Positions 7,011 to 16,421 of a stretch of 64,000 nt of DNA are shown piece by piece. The notes under the pieces are model-generated. The model searched no databases. It was given only the letters and a program-made list of their open reading frames with translations, and had not been told where the DNA came from. How positions within the stretch are numbered: position 1 is the first letter of the stretch; every line of letters begins with the position of its first letter. The position numbers were made by a program, and so were the translations under genes. Location of the stretch: NCBI RefSeq assembly GCF_900108555.1, contig NZ_FNWV01000007.1, positions 161,614 to 225,613 on the forward strand, given 5' to 3'. The DNA is from Ruminococcus flavefaciens. GTDB taxonomy: Bacteria; Bacillota; Clostridia; Oscillospirales; Ruminococcaceae.

Positions 7011-9671
7011 TTATTCGGTCGGCTCGAGACTGTTTATTATCCTGAGCAGATATTTCTGTATTTTCAATGCGTCATTTCCTGTAAGTCCCTTGACTGTTGT
7101 ATCAACATCTGCCTGTATCTTGCCTTTTTCGGTTATAGCACTTGCCGCTGTTCCGCTCACGTCATACTTATTAGGATTAGCGATCGACTGCATTATCAGT
7201 ACAGCGTCGGAAAGATCGACTTCACCGTCGCAGTTGGCATCGCCCCAGAGCAATTCCGTGATCTGAGTATCAGGAGCGTATACCGCCTTTATGACAACAT
7301 TGCTGTCGACAGGTTCAAGAACAGCCTCAGCACTTGCCGCGCTTCCAGATGTAAAATCAGCACCGCTTATATCCCAGCGCAGGAACTTATATCCCGACTT
7401 CGGAACAGCTTTAAGCGTTATGGGCAAGCCCTGCGAATAATCACCCTGCCATTTGCTTTCAGCACAGTCAAGAGTAAGCGTATTGAACTGTATACAGCCC
7501 TGATCGGCATTATTGTCCAGAGTTACCTGATATGTTTCACTGCTTACCTTGTCGCCAAGGTACTCGATAAGCTGAGATTTGGCATATTTGGCACGTACCT
7601 TCCAGTAATCACGCAGTCTATTGGTCTCGAATTCAAACTTTCCTTCCGCATCGGCATCAAGTTCACCTTCGCTTGTATAACATTCATATGAGAAGCGGTC
7701 AAAGGTATCTGCCATTGGAGCTTTATACACTGAATACAGTTCTTCGAGCCTTCGCAGAACGTTGTCAGCTCTGTAGTTTTCATTGCAAAGATCGAAATAT
7801 ATTCGCATGAACTCGGTACGTGCTTTCTCGCTTTTGTTGAGCATATCAAAAAGAATATCGTAGTTCCAGCCTCCCGACAAGGTCTTTGTCTCGAAGAGGT
7901 TATCCGCTTCGGCAGAACCGCCGTAAATTCCCTGACCTGATTCAGTATCATACAATACAAGGCGCAGCTTACCGTCAGCATAGGGATTAGTACTGTCAAC
8001 AGTTCTTGTTTTCCAGAAAGCAGTATTATTGAATCCCGAGTCCACATTGCCTATGATCAATTCCACAGCCATATAGTTCATAAAGCCTTTCATGTCTATG
8101 ATCTCGGCGAAGTTATCGTAGATATCACCGCTGTCAGTATTGTATTCAATATCGCTGATCTGTTGGTAAATATCCATTATCTCGGTATCATGCGGTGTAT
8201 CACTTTTGACACATATTACATCATTGCTTTTGACCTTGTAATGGTCGGCGATGAATTCCTCGTCAATTTTTTCTGTAATATTATAAAGTCCCCAGAATTC
8301 ACCGTCAATGAATAAAACACATTCTGTCTGCATCAGTGTTCCGAAGTTCCTGTCTGCTGCCAATTCCTGATTGAGACGATCATGAAGTTTGGTTTTTGTA
8401 TCATTGCCTCCGTTTCGGAGCGATATGCTGTCAAATGAATCAATAACTTTTCCTTTGACATTTTTCAGCTTACCGTTAAAGAAGTCATGATCCATTTTTC
8501 GTGGACCGTATTCACTTCGCGCATTTAAAGTGAAGCTCTTTTGCGCTGACTCACGCGACGTGCCTCCGCGTATACGTATACCGATATTCGCACTGTACGA
8601 AGCCTTGCCGTTCTCAAATACAGTTATATTTGCAGGACGCTCCCATTCTTTTCCGCTCATTATATAATTTGAAAGACCGGATTCAGAATCGGCTCCTTTT
8701 CCATTTACATATATTCCTTTTTCGTAATCAAAAAGATTGTCGGGATCGGTCACGAGAGATATAACGCGCATATTTCTTGTGTAATCATTTTCGGGATACC
8801 CTATGAAATATGTATTTGAAACTATCGGACTTATATTACCCTTAGTATCTTCCGCGATTGCTCTGACTATCATTGCCTTGTCCACAGGCTTTTCGGGAGC
8901 AGTATAATCACTGAAATTTACGTCGGTTATTGCGGAATACACATTCTCTTCCGATGACTTGTCATATACAGATATGGGAGACTCATAACGCTTTGAATTT
9001 ACTGTCGGATCACTGCCGTCAAGTGTATAATAAATGTTATATCCTTCGGGCACAGAAAGAGAAAGCTTGAAATCAGTGTCATAGAAGCCGCTCCCCTGTG
9101 AAAAACTCGGCGTGGGAACACTTATCATAAAGCCACTTTCAGGATTTGAACTATCGGGAGAAAGCTCCTTCATCACTCCGAAGCTGTCACTTCCGTCAGG
9201 AAGCCTGCCATATGAGGTATTATCCGCAAGTGCAGGTATCTCGATATATTCGATCTTATTGCCATTTGCATCTGAAAGCAGCAGGGTGTCGCCGTTTTTT
9301 GAAAGTCCGAACTTCGTTCCTTCTATTGCGGTATCATCTTTCACATCGCAGTACACTACATAAAAACCGCCTGCCGCAATTACAGCATTCTCAGGGAAAA
9401 CGTATTTATCAGGCGTATCCACATCATCGGAGAGTGAATATCCGCTCAAAGAGACAGCTTTATCGGTGGGGTTATAAAGCTCCACAAAGTCATAGAAATT
9501 GCCGTCAGGTGCAGCGGCAGTGGTATTTTTCGTGCAGATCTCATTGATAACTACGGCTTTTTCATTATCTGCACCAGTTGTAAGAAGCGGTACATGATCT
9601 GCAAATGTAAAAGCTGTTATTATCATGCAAGCCAATGCTTTTTTATAAGCTTTAGAAATATTAATATCCAT
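7011..9671 (-). CDS. CotH-domain protein with lamin-tail domain and C-terminal dockerin
   Basis: 886 residues. N-terminal signal-like segment, then a lamin-tail domain (VINEICTKN, FVELYNPTDKAVSLSGYSLS), a small chitobiase-C-terminal-like domain (IYYTLDGSDPTVNSKRY), a CotH kinase-like domain (ANIGIRIRGGTSRESAQKSF, LFIDGEFWGLYNITEKIDE, LRLVLYDTESG), a beta-repeat module (ITLKAVPKSGYKFLRWDIS) and a type I dockerin (GDANCDGEVDLSDAVLIMQ, GLTGNDALKIQKYLL). CotH proteins of spore coats are atypical secreted kinases; cellulosomal CotH proteins are known in ruminococci and clostridia but their role is unclear. The ATG has no good ribosome site; it lies 7 bases after the stop of a short upstream reading frame and may be translated by coupling. 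Confidence 0.85.
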   Translation of the reverse strand: MDINISKAYKKALACMIITAFTFADHVPLLTTGADNEKAVVINEICTKNTTAAAPDGNFYDFVELYNPTDKAVSLSGYSLSDDVDTPDKYVFPENAVIAAGGFYVVYCDVKDDTAIEGTKFGLSKNGDTLLLSDANGNKIEYIEIPALADNTSYGRLPDGSDSFGVMKELSPDSSNPESGFMISVPTPSFSQGSGFYDTDFKLSLSVPEGYNIYYTLDGSDPTVNSKRYESPISVYDKSSEENVYSAITDVNFSDYTAPEKPVDKAMIVRAIAEDTKGNISPIVSNTYFIGYPENDYTRNMRVISLVTDPDNLFDYEKGIYVNGKGADSESGLSNYIMSGKEWERPANITVFENGKASYSANIGIRIRGGTSRESAQKSFTLNARSEYGPRKMDHDFFNGKLKNVKGKVIDSFDSISLRNGGNDTKTKLHDRLNQELAADRNFGTLMQTECVLFIDGEFWGLYNITEKIDEEFIADHYKVKSNDVICVKSDTPHDTEIMDIYQQISDIEYNTDSGDIYDNFAEIIDMKGFMNYMAVELIIGNVDSGFNNTAFWKTRTVDSTNPYADGKLRLVLYDTESGQGIYGGSAEADNLFETKTLSGGWNYDILFDMLNKSEKARTEFMRIYFDLCNENYRADNVLRRLEELYSVYKAPMADTFDRFSYECYTSEGELDADAEGKFEFETNRLRDYWKVRAKYAKSQLIEYLGDKVSSETYQVTLDNNADQGCIQFNTLTLDCAESKWQGDYSQGLPITLKAVPKSGYKFLRWDISGADFTSGSAASAEAVLEPVDSNVVIKAVYAPDTQITELLWGDANCDGEVDLSDAVLIMQSIANPNKYDVSGTAASAITEKGKIQADVDTTVKGLTGNDALKIQKYLLRIINSLEPTE

Positions 9672-9678
9672 AATTCAG

Positions 9679-9795
9679 TTATCGAAGCGTTTTTCGGAGT
9701 TCGTATGCCTGCTGAGTATGATATGTTCGGATTTCACAGGCGATACACGAATGGGTATACTTATGCTTGTTTGCTTTTATTGTTGATATCTTCAT
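9679..9795 (-). CDS. 38-residue leader peptide or small protein upstream of the CotH gene
   Basis: Starts MKISTIKANKHK, contains CIAC, ends YELRKTLR. It has a strong AAAGGAG eight bases before its ATG, sits 68 bases downstream of a near-consensus promoter, and stops 7 bases before the CotH gene ATG, which itself lacks a good ribosome site. That arrangement suggests a translated leader whose ribosomes deliver translation of the large gene. No family recognised. It could also be a small basic protein in its own right. Confidence 0.55.
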   Translation of the reverse strand: MKISTIKANKHKYTHSCIACEIRTYHTQQAYELRKTLR

Positions 9796-9862
9796 ATTAT
9801 TATCTCCTTTAAGATTTTTTATATTAGACCAACAACATGGCTGCCGCTGTTTTTACACCAAT

Positions 9863-9891
9863 ATTATACCTTATATCAAATTAAAGGTCAA
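9863..9891 (-). promoter_or_regulatory. Sigma-A-type promoter of the leader/CotH transcript
   Basis: On the minus strand TTGACC, 17 bases, TATAAT. The -10 is 9863-9868 and the -35 is 9886-9891. Confidence 0.75.
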
Positions 9892-9915
9892 GCAGTTATA
9901 CGGCGTATTGACTAA

Positions 9916-10092
9916 AACACAGTTATAATAACCGCTGACTTTGAAAAGGCAGAACAAATATTAGATAAGAATTCCGTTAACGAGGAAACGGGTGCTTCAA
10001 AAGACGAAATTAATCAACTCGACCAATTGCTGATACAAAGCAATGAAACCAAATACATATTTAGTCCGCATACTCGACATCTCCTCCATTGA
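9916..10092 (+). pseudogene. Possible gene remnant, 58 open codons without a start
   Basis: Between two stops the frame reads about 58 codons with protein-like composition (ITADFEKAEQILDKN, GASKDEINQLDQLLIQ, SNETKYIFSPH). There is no ATG and no ribosome site, and it is flanked by two divergent secreted-protein genes. I read it as the fossil of an inserted gene. The alternative is chance, and it is weakly supported. Confidence 0.3.
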
Positions 10093-10135
10093 TGTAATTG
10101 ATCTAATCAAATCATCGCTGCGCAAGTTTGAAAAT

Positions 10136-10228
10136 TGCATTTTTTCTACATACTATTCCGCTATTTAAAGCCTTTTTTAGATAAAGTTTAAGACTATTTT
10201 AAGAATAGCGCGTTAGTATGTAAATGCA
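10136..10228. repeat. Long imperfect inverted repeat upstream of the CotH/beta-helix gene
   Basis: Left arm TGCAT...TACATACTA ttc CGCTATT (10136-10165) mirrors right arm AATAGCG cgt TAGTATGTA aATGCA (10204-10228), with about 38 bases between. It ends about 25 bases before the ribosome site of the gene at 10263. It could be a cruciform or operator region, an RNA hairpin in the leader, or the ends of a small mobile element. Confidence 0.6.
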
Positions 10229-10262
10229 TTTATTGTTATTTTATTTTTAGGAGGATGAAAAA

Positions 10263-13142
10263 ATGAAAAAGAAAAACATTCTTGCAGGCATATTATCTGC
10301 CTGCATTGTCGGCTCAGCATCAGTCCTGACTCTCACAGGCTCAGCAGCCGACAAGCTGTACGGCGACGCCAACTTAGACGGCTCGGTCGATATGTCGGAC
10401 TGCGTTCTTATTATGCAGTCGCTGGCTAACCCCTCAAAGTTCGGCACTACAGGTACAGATGAAAAGCACCTTACCCTCGACGGTGCAGACCTTGCCGACG
10501 TTGCTGACCGCGGCAACGGTATCACCGCAAATGACGCCCTCTCTATCCAGCGTTATCTTCTCGGCACAATAAAGAGCCTGCCCGAGAGCTTCGCAGAAGG
10601 TGGCAATGGCGACAGCTCCTCAAATGACGAGACAAGTACCAAGATACATCTCAAGGACAATGCTGTAACTGTTGAAGGACAGTACGCTGTGGCAGACGGC
10701 TCAAAGGTCACTATCTCTCATTCGGGAAGCTATACTATCGACGGAACTCTCTCTGACGGTCAGATCTACGTTGAAGTTCCTGATACTAAGGCTGATAAGG
10801 ATACGGTCAAGCTCATATTCAGCGGAGTCAACATCACAGGCAAGAGTGCTCCTGCCGTATTCATAAAGAATGCTGACAAGACCTCGATCACGATCGCTGA
10901 CGGCACCGAAAATACTCTCTCTGACGGTACTGCTGCATATACGGGCGATAATGAGAAATCCGCCGTTATCGAAGCCAAGGACGATCTTACAATAAAGGGC
11001 GGAGACAAGGGCACAGGAACACTTACCATAACCGCTAACGTTCAGCCTGCTATCGAATGTAACAACGATATCAAGTTCACAGGCGGTATCACAAGCATTG
11101 ATACTCTCAACGAAACAGAACCAAATGACGCAGTAAAGGGCAAGACCTCGGTTACAGTCAAGGGCGGCAAGCTCTATATCGACTCCAAGGGCGACGGTAT
11201 CAAATCAACAAAGGGCAATGTTGATCTTGCAGGCGGCGAAGTTGTCATCAAGTGCGGAAGCGACGCTGTACAGGCTGAGACAGCTATCAACATCAGCGGC
11301 GGTGATATTTCTGCCTTCGGTGATAAGGGACTTACAAGCGCAGGCACTATCAGCATCACAGGCGGCGAGCTTCTTGCAACAGCAACAGACTGCCAGTGCG
11401 AGAACCTCACCTCAACAGAGCAGAATACACTTATGTTCGACTTTGTCAAGGAGTGGTCAAAGAACAATCCTGTTACCATAACGGATTCTTCAAATAAGGA
11501 GCTCTTTGACAGGAATACGAGCAAGAAGTTCAGATATGCAATAGTTTCATCATCAAAGATAGGCAGTGACGAGTATAAGCTCTTCACAGGCGGAATAAAG
11601 ATGAAGCACAGCACAGGCAGCACCTTCAAGGCAGGCAAGCCTGCTTCATACAAGGAAGTCAATAATGATATGGAGAACGAGGAGCAGCTCTACAGCGAGC
11701 TCTTCAGCCAGAAAAAGATACACAAGATCGACGTCAAAATGGACGAAGCAAAGTGGGAAGAACTTCTCAAAAACGCAAGCAAGGAGGAGTGGAACCCCTG
11801 CGACGTTATTATCGACGGCGAGGAATACAAGAATGTCGGTATCAGAACAAAGGGCAACAGCTCACTTATGATGGCTCAGAACGGTAAGTACAGCTTCCGT
11901 ATCAAAATGGACAAGTACGATAAAGAAACAAACTACCACGGTCTGACCGAGCTCTGCATGAACAATATGCTCATGGACGCTTCATGCCTCAGAGATATAA
12001 TCTGCTACAACGCAATGTATGAGGTAGGCGGTGTTGCTCCTCATGCTGCACATACAGATATGTACCTCAACGGCGAGCTTTACAGCTTCTATCTGCTGGC
12101 TGAGCAGCCGGGTACTACAGTTGCAGAGCGTTATGCTGTAGATGATGATTCTGTACTCTACAAGGCTACAGAAAGAGCAGGCAACGGCGGCGGCTGGGGC
12201 TTCGGCGGCGACAGCTACTGCTCATTCACAGAGAATATGACTCCCGACAGATTTGATGTTAAATTCGGTAAGGACGATGAGTACAAGCACATAGTTGATA
12301 TACAGAAAGCTATCAACAAGCTCACTCCTACCGATTACAAGTTCATTGAGGACGTTATCGACGTACCGAGCTTCCTCAAGGGCTTTGCAGTAAACTCTAT
12401 CTTCTGCAACTACGACAGCTATAACGGCTCACTTGCACATAACTACTATCTTATGTACTCAGGCGGAAAGGCATATTTCGTAGGCTGGGACTACAACCTC
12501 TGTCTCGGCAACTTCACAGGCGGCGCAAGCTCAGTAACATCTGATATCACAACAAGTCTCTATCAGTCAACTGTTGAAGACCGTCCGCTTGCAAAGCTTC
12601 TTCAGGTGCCCGAATATTATGATATGTATGTGGACATAGTAAACGAGATCATGGACTACTACAGCGATCCCGAGTCATATGTTGCTGATTATGCAAAGAA
12701 GATACGTTCACACGTAGAAGCTGATCCCCGTGCGTCATTCACAATTGATGAGTTTGATGTAAACACCTCAAAGAGTGCCGAGGGACTCCAGTACAGCGAA
12801 GAAGATACAGGCATGGGCTGGGGCAACTGGAACGGCAACGGCGAAGGCGGCGGCTGGCAAGGCTTCGGCGGCGGTGACGCTAACGGAGGAAACGGCGGCT
12901 GGCAGGGCTTCGGCGGCGGTGACGCTAACGGAGAGAATGGCGGCTGGCAGGGCTTCGGTGATGCAAGCTTCGACTGGGCTAACGTAGATTGGAGCAATAT
13001 GGACTGGGGCGACATGGACTTCGGTGATATGGACTGGGGCAATATGGACTTCGGCGGCGGAATGTTCGGCGGCGGTCAGACCTCAGTTGTTGACTTCCTT
13101 ATCAAGAGATTTGAGATTATACGCGAAGCACTCGAAAAATGA
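10263..13142 (+). CDS. Dockerin - Cthe_2159-like beta-helix - CotH fusion protein
   Basis: 959 residues, preceded by AGGAGG. Signal peptide to about residue 28, then unusually an N-terminal type I dockerin (YGDANLDGSVDMSDCVLIMQ, GITANDALSIQRYLLG) at about 30-110. Residues about 125-380 are a Cthe_2159/DUF4353-type beta-helix (VKLIFSGVNITGKSAPA, VTVKGGKLYIDSKGDGI, AINISGGDISAFGDKGL). Residues about 460-810 are a CotH kinase-like domain (KIDVKMDEAKWEELL, VGIRTKGNSSL, FRIKMDKYD, AYFVGWDYNLCLGNF). The tail repeats GGWQGFGGGDANG and then a series of D(W/F)GDMD-type units, a Gly/Trp/Asp-rich low-complexity region, before a short charged helix. It has no recognised hydrolase module. The same beta-helix family stands alone at 3306. 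Confidence 0.85.
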   Translation: MKKKNILAGILSACIVGSASVLTLTGSAADKLYGDANLDGSVDMSDCVLIMQSLANPSKFGTTGTDEKHLTLDGADLADVADRGNGITANDALSIQRYLLGTIKSLPESFAEGGNGDSSSNDETSTKIHLKDNAVTVEGQYAVADGSKVTISHSGSYTIDGTLSDGQIYVEVPDTKADKDTVKLIFSGVNITGKSAPAVFIKNADKTSITIADGTENTLSDGTAAYTGDNEKSAVIEAKDDLTIKGGDKGTGTLTITANVQPAIECNNDIKFTGGITSIDTLNETEPNDAVKGKTSVTVKGGKLYIDSKGDGIKSTKGNVDLAGGEVVIKCGSDAVQAETAINISGGDISAFGDKGLTSAGTISITGGELLATATDCQCENLTSTEQNTLMFDFVKEWSKNNPVTITDSSNKELFDRNTSKKFRYAIVSSSKIGSDEYKLFTGGIKMKHSTGSTFKAGKPASYKEVNNDMENEEQLYSELFSQKKIHKIDVKMDEAKWEELLKNASKEEWNPCDVIIDGEEYKNVGIRTKGNSSLMMAQNGKYSFRIKMDKYDKETNYHGLTELCMNNMLMDASCLRDIICYNAMYEVGGVAPHAAHTDMYLNGELYSFYLLAEQPGTTVAERYAVDDDSVLYKATERAGNGGGWGFGGDSYCSFTENMTPDRFDVKFGKDDEYKHIVDIQKAINKLTPTDYKFIEDVIDVPSFLKGFAVNSIFCNYDSYNGSLAHNYYLMYSGGKAYFVGWDYNLCLGNFTGGASSVTSDITTSLYQSTVEDRPLAKLLQVPEYYDMYVDIVNEIMDYYSDPESYVADYAKKIRSHVEADPRASFTIDEFDVNTSKSAEGLQYSEEDTGMGWGNWNGNGEGGGWQGFGGGDANGGNGGWQGFGGGDANGENGGWQGFGDASFDWANVDWSNMDWGDMDFGDMDWGNMDFGGGMFGGGQTSVVDFLIKRFEIIREALEK

Positions 13143-13187
13143 TCGGCATATTGCTGTAAAGCGATAATACCGATAAAATAGTATAAA

Positions 13188-13230
13188 AAGACGGCTAATG
13201 AAGGCTTTAAAGCTTACATTAGCCGTTTTT
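13188..13230. terminator. Bidirectional terminator between convergent genes
   Basis: ACGGCTAATG (13191-13200) pairs with CATTAGCCGT (13217-13226), flanked by an A tract on the left and T6 on the right. It lies between two converging dockerin genes and can serve both. Confidence 0.85.
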
Positions 13231-13244
13231 TGAATATTAATTTA

Positions 13245-16200
13245 TCAGTCTATACTCAGTCCAAGTAATATTTTCTGTATGTTCAGCGCATCACCAACAG
13301 TCAGACCGTCACCGTTCATATCGCCGTATATTTCGCCCGGCTTTGTAAGATGAGTTTCAGCTGTGCCGTTTATTCCGTATTTATTCGGATTTGCAAGAGC
13401 CTGCATGATAAGGACCACATCGCTCATATCAAGCTGACCGTCACAATTAGCATCGCCTTTCATTCCCATTGGGAGAGGAGTGTCAACTGTTACGACAGAA
13501 GTTGTGGTTACAGTTGTTGTGGTAGTCGTCGTTGTAGTGACAGAACTTGTAACTGTAGTTGTTGTAGTTGTTTCTTCGGGAGCTTTCCCTAAAATGTCCT
13601 CAAAGAAAGACAGATCCCATACCAATCCTGCCTGCCAGTCAAGAGCAGGACTGTTTACCGACCATGCCTCAATGGAATCGGCATAGCTTTTCTGCGGAGA
13701 GGTCTTATCTGGAGCAAGACCGAGAGAGCGTACATACATATCAGCTGCCAATGTATAAGGACCGCCTGCCATAATTCCGTCGGGAGCTTTGGGAAAGTCC
13801 TTGTCGAGCTCATATCCCCAGTATTCGTCAACAGGATTTTGGGCATGATATGAACCGCAGCCTGTAACATACGAGAAGCCAAGGGCGTTTCTGCCGAAAA
13901 TATAGTCCACAGCCTGTAAAGCACCGTTAAGGTATTTTTTATCGTCCGTTGCATCGTAAGCGTACGCCATTATCAGAGCATTATTTGTGATCGTACTGTT
14001 AGAGCCAAGACCGTAGCCTGCATATGACTCTTGCGGATAGGTGTATGGATCAAGCCACTGGATCTCTTTATACGGAACGCCCATACCATTGGTTTTCGTA
14101 TCGTTTTCAAGATCAAGATACTTATTTGCGGTATCCGTAATGTTTTTCTTTATTGCTGCTTTATCAGCATTTTTTGTTTTATCGCTGAGGTAAAGCGAAA
14201 GAGTTCCGCAGCCCACCTTATTGTTTCGGTCAAATGCAGAGAATATACCTTGGGATTCAATCATAGGAAGATAAAGCGGAATATCCAGAGCAGAGCAATC
14301 TCCGATATTAACTGACGTTTCCTTTCTCTTGTAATCCTTCAGATAGTCATAGTAAGTTTCGTCACCCGTAGTTGCAAAAAGCTCACAGGCTGCCCAGTAT
14401 GCTTCATCTTCAATATCAGAATTATATGAATCAGTATCGTGATAGGAAGTAAACGGAACAAAATGAACATCTTTCTCCCATGCAGCGTCACTGAATTTAC
14501 CCGGTTTGTATTCAAAATCATCTTTGTATTTCATGATAGCTTCCCATGATCTTTTTGCATGGTCAAGGCATTCCTGCGCAAAGTCATCATCAATGCCTTT
14601 CCACAGACGAGCTGCCTGTGCTGCGCAGGCTATCATGTTAAATGTAGCACTGTATGTAGGCGGACAGATGAGACGCGGCGACAGTTTTTCATCGATGTAA
14701 TCAAGGGGAGCATACGGTACAGGCTCACTCCAGAGGTTCCTTACCCTGTCATAAACAAAATCACCGTATTTTTCGCCCCATATGCTGTCCTTTTCGGAGT
14801 CAACGATCATTCTGAACATGAATTCAAGTTCATATCTTGCCTCGTCAAGAATATCGGGAGTATCGGCACAGTTTACAGTTCCGTTTGATATGCTGTACTC
14901 GTTTGGGATAGACATAGTCCTGCCGTCAGCCCATTTGCCGTCGGTTCCGTTTTTCTTTGACCTTTCGTACATATTCTGGAGAAGCCATACAGCATTACCG
15001 CCGCTTGAAATGCTCTTGCAATGATTTTCTGGATCATACCAGCCGCCCGAAACGTCCAGAGAGACTTTTTTATTTATATCGGCATTATATTCATAACCAT
15101 AGTATTCTTTATACCATATCGGCTGAACATAAGCCGTGTCAGTTTTTATAAAATCCTTATGGGCGACTTTATTTTTGTCACCCGAGGTCACATACTTCGC
15201 CTCAACATCAGAACCCGAGCGTTTCTGATAGTAGTAATTGAGTGCGTTTCTGAGTGTGTTTTTATAGATATCATCACCTATGCTGAACTCATGACTGATG
15301 TGTTTACTGCCGTCCTTTTCATCGTCCATAACTATGGTATATACACCCGGAGTATCGAACTTTGAGAAATCAACTATATGGCAGTATTCTCCTGCCATCT
15401 CGTCATATCCGGCAGGTTCGCTCTTGCCTGTAAATACGGTCTTTCCGTCCTTGTCCACCAGCTTGAAATCGATAGATTCTTTATCTTTTTCGGTAACATA
15501 TGTAGCTTTTTTGTCAGCTGTTGTGTAATATCCGAGCTGATTAATACGTACATCGTTTTTGGGAATAGTTAAGCCGTAATTGCTGTCACCTGTCCAGCCG
15601 CAGGTCGCAGCACCCGGATCTTCATCACAGGTAAGGCATTCGATAGACATATCATCGAACCATATCTCATCGCCCTCCTTAGCATTGCCCTGATACTTAG
15701 TACCTTTTGCATACTGAAATGTCCACTGACATCCTTCAATATCTTCGGTAGGCTTGAATATTCCCTCAATGGTCTGCCATTCGGTGGTGAGTTCCAATGC
15801 CCTTAACGCCCATTGACCTCCCATATGAGGTCCCATGTGCATATTCGATTCTTCACCGTCAAGTACGAAGTATTCTTCAAGATCGTTTAAAGTACCGATG
15901 AATGAGCAAAGCTCCATGCCATATCTGTTTCCCTTGACTTTAAAGCTTACTTTGTACTCATGACCTTTTCTGAAATTGAGACCTCTGTGTCTGAACTGAA
16001 GATCCCACTTTTCATGTTCTGAGCCTTCGGGAACACGGATCTGTATATGGTACGCCCCGTCCTCGATGTTAAAGCTTTGCTTTGCAGGATTTGATGAACA
16101 GATGTGCCATGGCAGAGACTTGTTTTCAAACGAAGTTTCGCCAAGTACCTGAACCGCTGAAGCAGGCAGGGGAGCAATATAAGCAGATGCTGATGATGCT

Positions 16201-16253
16201 AACATTGCCAGTGACATGATGCCTGAGATGAATTTTTGTGTTTTCTTATGCAT
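13245..16253 (-). CDS. CBM4-Ig-GH9-dockerin protein with catalytic residues replaced
   Basis: 1002 residues; the start was chosen for GGGAGGG. Signal peptide, family 4/9-type carbohydrate-binding module (about 45-210; FENKSLPWHICSSNP, WFDDMSIEC), CelD-type Ig domain (VRINQLGYYTTADKKATYV), GH9 (alpha/alpha)6 domain (about 330-885), Thr linker, dockerin. The fold is clearly GH9 (DVSGGWYD, FSYVTGCGSYHAQNP, TNNALIMAYAYDAT). The usual DAGDHxK base motif reads DPENHCK, with Asn410 at the catalytic Asp. The usual acid motif NEVxxDWNA reads NSPALDWQA, with Ser868 at the catalytic Glu. The conserved PxHPHHR loop is also absent. I checked both sites on the DNA. By family knowledge it should lack normal inverting hydrolysis and may act as a cellulose-binding or structural component. 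Confidence 0.88.
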   Translation of the reverse strand: MHKKTQKFISGIMSLAMLASSASAYIAPLPASAVQVLGETSFENKSLPWHICSSNPAKQSFNIEDGAYHIQIRVPEGSEHEKWDLQFRHRGLNFRKGHEYKVSFKVKGNRYGMELCSFIGTLNDLEEYFVLDGEESNMHMGPHMGGQWALRALELTTEWQTIEGIFKPTEDIEGCQWTFQYAKGTKYQGNAKEGDEIWFDDMSIECLTCDEDPGAATCGWTGDSNYGLTIPKNDVRINQLGYYTTADKKATYVTEKDKESIDFKLVDKDGKTVFTGKSEPAGYDEMAGEYCHIVDFSKFDTPGVYTIVMDDEKDGSKHISHEFSIGDDIYKNTLRNALNYYYQKRSGSDVEAKYVTSGDKNKVAHKDFIKTDTAYVQPIWYKEYYGYEYNADINKKVSLDVSGGWYDPENHCKSISSGGNAVWLLQNMYERSKKNGTDGKWADGRTMSIPNEYSISNGTVNCADTPDILDEARYELEFMFRMIVDSEKDSIWGEKYGDFVYDRVRNLWSEPVPYAPLDYIDEKLSPRLICPPTYSATFNMIACAAQAARLWKGIDDDFAQECLDHAKRSWEAIMKYKDDFEYKPGKFSDAAWEKDVHFVPFTSYHDTDSYNSDIEDEAYWAACELFATTGDETYYDYLKDYKRKETSVNIGDCSALDIPLYLPMIESQGIFSAFDRNNKVGCGTLSLYLSDKTKNADKAAIKKNITDTANKYLDLENDTKTNGMGVPYKEIQWLDPYTYPQESYAGYGLGSNSTITNNALIMAYAYDATDDKKYLNGALQAVDYIFGRNALGFSYVTGCGSYHAQNPVDEYWGYELDKDFPKAPDGIMAGGPYTLAADMYVRSLGLAPDKTSPQKSYADSIEAWSVNSPALDWQAGLVWDLSFFEDILGKAPEETTTTTTVTSSVTTTTTTTTTVTTTSVVTVDTPLPMGMKGDANCDGQLDMSDVVLIMQALANPNKYGINGTAETHLTKPGEIYGDMNGDGLTVGDALNIQKILLGLSID

Positions 16254-16289
16254 TTTAAACCCTCCCTTATAAATATGCATTGTATAACT

Positions 16290-16318
16290 ATTATATATGT
16301 TTATGAGAAAATAGTCAA
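16290..16318 (-). promoter_or_regulatory. Sigma-A-type promoter of the GH9-like gene
   Basis: On the minus strand TTGACT, 17 bases, TATAAT. The -10 is 16290-16295 and the -35 is 16313-16318, about 40 bases before the start codon. Confidence 0.75.
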
Positions 16319-16421
16319 GTTTTTGTAAAAATCAGTATAAGATAATTTTGCAATGCAGCCATTAGCTGTTAGCCGAAGGAGTTCGCTTACGCTCACATTT
16401 TTAAAAAAGTTATGCATCCTC

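Noticed and set aside
7544..8047. A 167-codon open frame on the minus strand inside the CotH gene
   Set aside because: It is a shifted frame of the clearly coding CotH gene, without a ribosome site or recognisable domain.
9146..9547. Plus-strand 133-codon frame within the CotH gene
   Set aside because: Shadow frame rich in Arg, Ser and His opposite the lamin-tail domain coding sequence.
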